From NCBI GenBank assembly GCA_964645625.1, contig CAZYAI010000008.1, positions 4,663 through 68,662 of the forward strand: DNA of 64,000 bases. Reading direction: 5' to 3'. Source of the DNA: AB-137-C09 sp964645625 (GTDB taxonomy: Bacteria; Pseudomonadota; Zetaproteobacteria; Mariprofundales; Mariprofundaceae). Every line of letters starts with the position of its first letter. The stretch's first letter is position 1. Below, one piece after another: positions 59,509 to 64,000 of the stretch. A program made the position numbers and the translations under genes. The notes beneath the pieces are model-generated. The model made no database searches. It was not told the DNA's origin and worked only from the letters and a program-made list of their open reading frames with translations.

Positions 59509-61638
59509 ATGCAATCACAATGGTCGGATACAGAAGCTCAGCAGATGGTTTCTGCTCATGCTGCACGTGGCATTAACTCAGCCATCGCGCTGCGTGTGTA
59601 TAGTTCACGCTTGTTGGGGCGCGATCCAGCTTTGGTGTTGCATGGCGGCGGTAATACTTCGGTTAAAACCGTGGCGACAGATATGCTTGGTGATGAGTGC
59701 GAGGTGCTTTGCGTCAAAGGTAGCGGTTGGGATTTGGCAACGATTGAAGCAGCGGGCTTGCCTGCCGTGCGTTTGCAAGCTTTGCGTCGTTTAGAGCAAC
59801 GCACGACCTTGAGTGATGAAGATATGGTGGCGTTCCAACGCCTAAACCTGCTTGATGTTCACGCGCCGAATCCATCGGTTGAAACCTTGTTGCATGCTTT
59901 TTTACCGCACCGTTATATCGACCACACTCATGCTTCGGCGATTTTGTCGCTATCAAACCAAGCTGATGGTGAGGGTTTGTGCCGAGAGGTGTTTGGCGAC
60001 CGCGTGGCTTATGTACCATTTATTATGCCTGGTTTTTTGTTGGCGAAACAAGCGGCAGAGATTTTCCGTCAACAACCCGAGGTAGAAGGTTTGTTGTTGC
60101 ATCAACACGGCATTTTCACCTTTGGTGATACGGCGCAAGCATCTTATGAACGTATGATTGCGCTGGTTGATTTAGCAGAACAACGTTTGCAGCGTGGGAC
60201 GGCGCGTTTATACCCAAGTGCAGCGATGAACGAGCCATTGGCTAGCGTAGCTGAGATTGCACCAATTGTGCGCGGTGCATGCACCCCTTATGATGGTGAG
60301 CAGCGGCAGCCCATAGTGATGGAGTTTCGTACCAGTTCGCAGATTCTTGATTACGTCAATGGCGCGGAGTTGCAGCGTTACAGCCAGCAAGGGGTGATTA
60401 CTCCCGACCATATTATCCGCACCAAAAACAAACCGTTGATTGTACCTGCGCCACACGCTAACGGGGTAGAACATTTTGCAGCGGCCGTTGAAGCTGCCGT
60501 AAACAGCTACGTTGAAGCCTATCGCAACTATTTTCACCAAGAAAATGCCCATGCCTCATCGCCTAAAACCATGCTTGACCCTATGCCTCGAGTGGTACTT
60601 GTGCCTGGTGTCGGGTTGTTTGGGCTTGGTAGCAACAAGCAAGCGGCAATGATTGCTGCTGATTTAGCCGAAGCCAGCGTGCAGTGTATTACCGATGCCG
60701 AGCGTATCGGTCACTTTTCTGCATTGCCTGAATCGGCATTGTTTGAAATGGAGTATTGGTCACTGGAACAAGCGAAGTTGGGGCATAAAAAGCCGCTTCC
60801 TTTGGCAGGCAATATTGCCGTGATTACAGGTGCTGCTGGCGCAATTGGCGCAGCAACGGCGCGTTTATTTGTGAGCCAAGGTGCGCATGTGGTGTTGTTG
60901 GATCGTGATCGCGAAGCTGTGACCGCATTAGCCGCAGAATATGGCGCGCAAGCTGTCGCGGTTGTTTGTGATGTATGTGATGCTGATGCGGTGTCGGCAG
61001 CATTCGATGTGGCATGTTGTCATTTTGGCGGGGTGGACATCCTCGTATCCAACGCGGGAGCAGCGTGGCAAGGTGCGATAGCTGAATTGGATGAGGCAGT
61101 ATTAAGGCAAAGTTTTGAACTAAACTTTTTTGCCCATCAACGGGTGGCACAACATGCTGTTGCCATTATGCGGAAACAAAAAACAGGCGGNNNNNNNNNN
61201 NNNNNNNNNNNNNNNNNNNNNNNNNNNNNNNNNNNNNNNNNNNNNNNNNNNNNNNNNNNNNNNNNNNNNNNNNNNNNNNNNNNNNNNNNNAAACAGGCGG
61301 TAAACCCTGGGCAAAACTTCGGTGCTTATGGTTTACCTAAGGCAGCGACGCTGTTTTTGTCTCGTCAATATGCGTTGGAGTGTGGTCGTTATGGTATTCG
61401 TGCTAATGCGGTCAATGCGGATCGTATTCGCAGTGGTTTGTTAAACGACGTGATGATCCACAGTCGCGCTGAAGCTCGCGGCGTGTCCGAGGCGCAATAC
61501 ATGGCGGGGAATTTACTACAACAAGAAGTTACCGCTGATGATGTAGCGCAAGCCTTTTTGCATCACGCGCTGGCACGGCGTACGACTGCCGATGTTACCA
61601 CCGTAGATGGCGGTAATATTGCCGCTGCCTTACGCTGA
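59509..61638 (+). CDS. Bifunctional class II aldolase / short-chain dehydrogenase (contains assembly gap)
   Basis: Residues 1-430 are a class II (zinc) aldolase domain: HGGGNTSVK near 43, HTHASAILSL (metal His pair) near 142 and LLHQHGIFTFGD near 198. From about 440 a Rossmann dehydrogenase follows: VITGAAGAIGAATARLFVSQ, SNAGAAW, and after the gap GAYGLPKAATLFLSRQYALE with the catalytic Y-x3-K. This is the RhaD-like aldolase/dehydrogenase architecture; substrate is uncertain. A run of 100 N at 61191-61290 hides the Ser region. Frame is kept across the gap as drawn. Confidence 0.88.
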   Translation: MQSQWSDTEAQQMVSAHAARGINSAIALRVYSSRLLGRDPALVLHGGGNTSVKTVATDMLGDECEVLCVKGSGWDLATIEAAGLPAVRLQALRRLEQRTTLSDEDMVAFQRLNLLDVHAPNPSVETLLHAFLPHRYIDHTHASAILSLSNQADGEGLCREVFGDRVAYVPFIMPGFLLAKQAAEIFRQQPEVEGLLLHQHGIFTFGDTAQASYERMIALVDLAEQRLQRGTARLYPSAAMNEPLASVAEIAPIVRGACTPYDGEQRQPIVMEFRTSSQILDYVNGAELQRYSQQGVITPDHIIRTKNKPLIVPAPHANGVEHFAAAVEAAVNSYVEAYRNYFHQENAHASSPKTMLDPMPRVVLVPGVGLFGLGSNKQAAMIAADLAEASVQCITDAERIGHFSALPESALFEMEYWSLEQAKLGHKKPLPLAGNIAVITGAAGAIGAATARLFVSQGAHVVLLDRDREAVTALAAEYGAQAVAVVCDVCDADAVSAAFDVACCHFGGVDILVSNAGAAWQGAIAELDEAVLRQSFELNFFAHQRVAQHAVAIMRKQKTGXXXXXXXXXXXXXXXXXXXXXXXXXXXXXXXXXXKQAVNPGQNFGAYGLPKAATLFLSRQYALECGRYGIRANAVNADRIRSGLLNDVMIHSRAEARGVSEAQYMAGNLLQQEVTADDVAQAFLHHALARRTTADVTTVDGGNIAAALR
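61191..61290. other. Assembly gap of 100 N
   Basis: Exactly 100 undetermined bases, a default scaffold size rather than a measured length. Both flanks carry AAACAGGCGG (61181-61190 and 61291-61300). In homologues as I recall them only about six to eight residues lie between KTGG and KQAVNPG, so the real gap may be near 20 bases. Confidence 0.95.
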
Positions 61639-61646
61639 TTTCCGCT

Positions 61647-62174
61647 GTGTTTAGTTGGTTATTTTTTTGGAGGAAGCGTTCCTCAGGCGACGAGAAGGGG
61701 CATGTTTCGGGAGCCTTCCAAGAATGGATTGCAGATAAAGAAGAGATGCAGTGTGCGGCGCAAGAAGGACGCGGCGGCAATAAGGTTTTGTTAGTTACAG
61801 ATCGTCGTTTGGTCATGTTGATGCAGCAAGGGAAGGAAGTAACTGATTCTGCGGAGGTGCTACTAAAAAACTTCGTGGGCGTGCGATTGCATCAAAGCAC
61901 ATGGACATCACGACTTGATGTGAGCATTAAGGATGATAACGGCGATATTTCCATTTGGCGTTATGAAAGCGTAAAAAAACATGATGCCACACTTGCCTAT
62001 CAGCACCTTAAGCACAGAGAGTTGGCCGAAAAAGAGAAGCCGCCGAAGAAGAAAGAAGAAAAAAAACCACCAGCAGCACCGCATATTGTATTGCGTCTTG
62101 ATACTGCCAATGTTGACGTGGATGATGATGCTAAAAAAGAGGGTGAGAACAAAGGCACTAAGCCTTCAGGGTAA
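61647..62174 (+). CDS. Bacterial PH-like protein with charged tail
   Basis: 175 residues. Residues 35-120 (NKVLLVTDRRLVMLMQQGKE, then LHQSTWTSRLDVSIKDDNGD) read as a beta-rich PH-like fold seen in small bacterial proteins. The C-terminus is Lys/Glu/Pro rich (EKEKPPKKKEEKKPPAAP). The start is GTG at 61647 just after the aldolase gene; no Shine-Dalgarno is evident, so the start is uncertain. Function unknown. Confidence 0.55.
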   Translation: MFSWLFFWRKRSSGDEKGHVSGAFQEWIADKEEMQCAAQEGRGGNKVLLVTDRRLVMLMQQGKEVTDSAEVLLKNFVGVRLHQSTWTSRLDVSIKDDNGDISIWRYESVKKHDATLAYQHLKHRELAEKEKPPKKKEEKKPPAAPHIVLRLDTANVDVDDDAKKEGENKGTKPSG

Positions 62175-62261
62175 GATGCAGCACCGTATTTTTTACCCTT
62201 GACCAAATCCATGGGTGTTTTTATCTTCCTAGTCTTAGTTGATACTATAAGGAGGTGTCTG

Positions 62262-62606
62262 ATGAAACAGTTTTTTATGGTGATGGCTTTGTTTGCTGCT
62301 GGTGCGTTATGTGGTCAATCTGCATGGGCAGGTGGTAGCAGCGAACAGGCTAGCGAAGCGAGTAAACACGCAGTGAAGGCAGTCGGCGAATCAGCACAAG
62401 CCAGCGGTCATGCCGTAGTTGCGGGTATGAAGCTTACCTCTGCTGCCGCTGCCTTACCGTTAGGGGCCAGTGGTGCAGTGGGGCAAGCCAGCGGTCAATC
62501 TGCCAAAGTGTTGACTAAAGCTGCATCTGCGGACGATAAGCCTTTGCCTATTGCTGATGAGGTGATTACTGCGGGGTCGCCACCCGATCAAGCGGTAAAG
62601 CAATAA
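62262..62606 (+). CDS. Small exported Ala/Ser-rich protein
   Basis: 114 residues with a Sec signal (MKQFFMVMALFAAGALCGQS, cleavage near AWA-GG). The mature part is rich in Ala, Ser and Gly (HAVKAVGESAQASGHAV). AAGGAGGTG precedes the ATG, so the start at 62262 is firm; the longer frame from 62199 is rejected. It ends four bases before the DUF2145 gene, suggesting joint function in the periplasm. Confidence 0.75.
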   Translation: MKQFFMVMALFAAGALCGQSAWAGGSSEQASEASKHAVKAVGESAQASGHAVVAGMKLTSAAAALPLGASGAVGQASGQSAKVLTKAASADDKPLPIADEVITAGSPPDQAVKQ

Positions 62607-62610
62607 TCTG

Positions 62611-63417
62611 ATGTTACGAGCCCACCGTTTATGGCTCGCGGTGATGGTGCTGTGTTGCTTGACCATGCCAGTGTATGCTGGCAGTCAGGCACATAGCAAG
62701 CCGCACTTCCCTGTCGATGCGATTGCTGCTTTTGCTAAACAGGTGGAACATGCCGCCGCCGCAGAAGGTGCGCGGGTATTTATTCTTGCACGGATTGGTG
62801 ACCCTGAAGATGAGCTACCTCAAGGCATTCATTACACCCACACCGCTTTTGCAGTATATTCTTCCATTACCACAGCTGATGGTCGCAGCGTGCCAGGTTA
62901 TGCGATTTACAACCTTTACCAAAAAGCCAAAGACGGCGGCGCAAGCGAGTTGGTGATTGATTACCCGATTGATTTTTTCGCAGGTGTTTATCGACTTAAA
63001 GCTGGCGTAATTATTCCCACACCAGCGATGCAAGACCGTTTATTGGCGGTTATTACTTCACCAACCTATAAGAAACTGCATAACTCGCACTATTCCATTG
63101 TTGCCAATCCTTACAATAGCCAGTTTCAAAATTGCACTGAACACACGCTGGATGTTATTAACGCAGCGATTTATAAAACAGATGATATTCGCCAAATCAA
63201 AGCCAACACACGCGCTTATTTTACGCCGCAAAAGGTTCATGTTAGCCCGCTGAAGCTATTGGCAGGATCATTGTTTGTCGCCAGTGTACATACTTCGGAT
63301 CAGCATGATGGCATTCAAACATCCACTTTTACCACCATTGCCCATTATTTGCGCCAGTACCATTTGGTGAAAGATCAACTCACCATTACGCCTGATGGTG
63401 TAAGCCATGAGCAATAG
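62611..63417 (+). CDS. DUF2145-family exported protein
   Basis: 268 residues. Signal peptide to about 24 (LTMPVYA-GS). VFILARIGDPEDELPQGIHY near 54, YAIYNLYQKAKDGGASELVI near 95 and NPYNSQFQNCTEHTLDVINA near 170 are DUF2145 features; His, Asn-Cys and Glu in the last block suggest a papain-like or NlpC-like active site, unproven. Follows the Ala-rich protein gene by 4 bp and precedes a transporter gene by 12 bp. Confidence 0.82.
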   Translation: MLRAHRLWLAVMVLCCLTMPVYAGSQAHSKPHFPVDAIAAFAKQVEHAAAAEGARVFILARIGDPEDELPQGIHYTHTAFAVYSSITTADGRSVPGYAIYNLYQKAKDGGASELVIDYPIDFFAGVYRLKAGVIIPTPAMQDRLLAVITSPTYKKLHNSHYSIVANPYNSQFQNCTEHTLDVINAAIYKTDDIRQIKANTRAYFTPQKVHVSPLKLLAGSLFVASVHTSDQHDGIQTSTFTTIAHYLRQYHLVKDQLTITPDGVSHEQ

Positions 63418-63429
63418 CTTGAGGTATTG

Positions 63430-64000
63430 ATGTCCACCTTTTCTTTGCTGAAAACGCGCTATTTTTCGCCTTATTTTTTCACGCAATTCTTTGGCGCATT
63501 TAATGATAATGTGTTCAAAAATTACCTTATCATCATGATTACCTACAATATTGTTGATGCCAATGTGAATATGTTGACCAACCTAAGTGCGGCATTGTTT
63601 ATTCTTCCTTTTTTTATTTTCTCTGCCAGTGCTGGTCAAATTGCCGATAAGTATGAAAAGGCATGGTTGATTCGTTGCCTTAAAGCCTTTGAAATCGCGG
63701 TGATGGCTTTGGCAGCGGTCGGTTTTTTCACCCAAAATATCAATTTGCTGATGGCTGTGCTTTTTTTAATGGGTACGCAATCGGCATTTTTTGGGCCTGT
63801 AAAATATGGCATCCTGCCGCAACACTTGGCGGCAAAGGAACTGGTCGCAGGCAATGCGCTGGTGGAAATGGGAACGTTTTTGGCGATTCTGTTAGGAACA
63901 TTAGCCGGCGGTTTACTGTTAGGCTTAGAAAGCAATGTGGCTATATCTGCTGTTGTATTGCTGATTGCGCTTGCAGGTTATCTATGCAGCTGTGGCATTC
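63430..64000 (+). CDS. MFS transporter, LplT-like (3' end outside window)
   Basis: 190 residues present. It begins LLKTRYFSPYFFTQFFGAFN then DNVFKNYLIIM, the LplT signature, with FSASAGQIADKYEKAW (MFS A-motif-like) near 60 and FFGPVKYGILPQ near 118. LplT flips lysophospholipids; in many bacteria it is fused to an acyltransferase and ligase (Aas), which would lie beyond the right edge. Start at 63430 has TTGAGGT upstream. Confidence 0.88.
   Translation, partial: MSTFSLLKTRYFSPYFFTQFFGAFNDNVFKNYLIIMITYNIVDANVNMLTNLSAALFILPFFIFSASAGQIADKYEKAWLIRCLKAFEIAVMALAAVGFFTQNINLLMAVLFLMGTQSAFFGPVKYGILPQHLAAKELVAGNALVEMGTFLAILLGTLAGGLLLGLESNVAISAVVLLIALAGYLCSCGI

Noticed and set aside
1..64000. tRNA or rRNA genes
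   Set aside because: I looked for tRNA-like arms and conserved rRNA blocks in the gaps and saw none; a covariance search would be decisive.

Overview
The window is a stretch of chromosome from a Gram-negative bacterium, almost certainly a proteobacterium. It has a type II secretion pseudopilin operon, LapA/LapB, IHF-beta, an O-antigen ligase-like protein, EnvC/CtpA/YibQ and lipoproteins with lipoboxes. The aroA-cmk-rpsA-ihfB-lapA-lapB-pyrF run is the gammaproteobacterial order. The nadD-rsfS-rlmH-envC-ctpA-yibQ run resembles alphaproteobacterial and deep-branching proteobacterial neighbourhoods. That mix would suit a deep lineage such as Zetaproteobacteria, but this is inference and no marker fixes the taxon. 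One 100-N scaffold gap shows this is a draft assembly.

Layout: 1-3.6 kb type II secretion genes gspL(partial)-K-J-I-H behind plsC; 3.7-7.9 kb a TerB-like protein, a membrane protein, an SDR-DoxX protein and a large PilZ-like protein; 8.3-15 kb the aroA-to-pyrF housekeeping block; 15.5-18.8 kb an ArsS-like radical SAM protein, a PLP decarboxylase and a DUF502 protein; 18.8-30.3 kb cell-envelope and translation genes (yibQ, ctpA, envC, rlmH, rsfS, nadD, a LppC-like lipoprotein, rsmI, yraN, a SPOR protein, argS, an OmpA lipoprotein); 30.4-33.3 kb a small glycan cluster; 33.5-37 kb a TolB-like protein, PIN-PhoH, rdgB and slyX; 37.1-45.7 kb a type I restriction-modification island; 45.9-52.6 kb uup, folK and a 1367-residue exported modular protein; 52.6-55.75 kb a decayed integron; 55.75-64 kb dbpA, DUF1456, SPFH, a bifunctional aldolase/dehydrogenase, DUF2145 and an LplT-like transporter (partial).

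Two regions stand out. (1) The restriction island has the order hsdM-rhuM-hsdS-fic-hsdR. Its hsdR carries an in-frame N-terminal minimal nucleotidyltransferase (MNT) domain with all catalytic residues. Directly upstream lie the two ends of the usual HEPT-type partner gene, whose middle is deleted. Six copies of a 13-bp motif, spaced about two helical turns apart, precede the fic gene, which encodes a C-terminal winged helix. (2) At 52.9-55.6 kb all genes on the minus strand are separated by attC-like sites. The array ends at an attI-like core next to a divergent fragment of an integron-type integrase, frameshifted and cut off by a 140-bp MITE. A second copy of the same MITE splits one cassette gene, and a partial third lies just outside the array.

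Intergenic DNA is rich in dispersed repeats: the 140-bp MITE, a family with GGCTTTCC-type terminal inverted repeats, a palindromic family with AACGGGYATGGC ends, and REP-like units with a TTGCGGACTTGATCCGCAA core. I saw no tRNA, rRNA or CRISPR array. All similarity statements come from reading the sequence against remembered family features; no database search was run.
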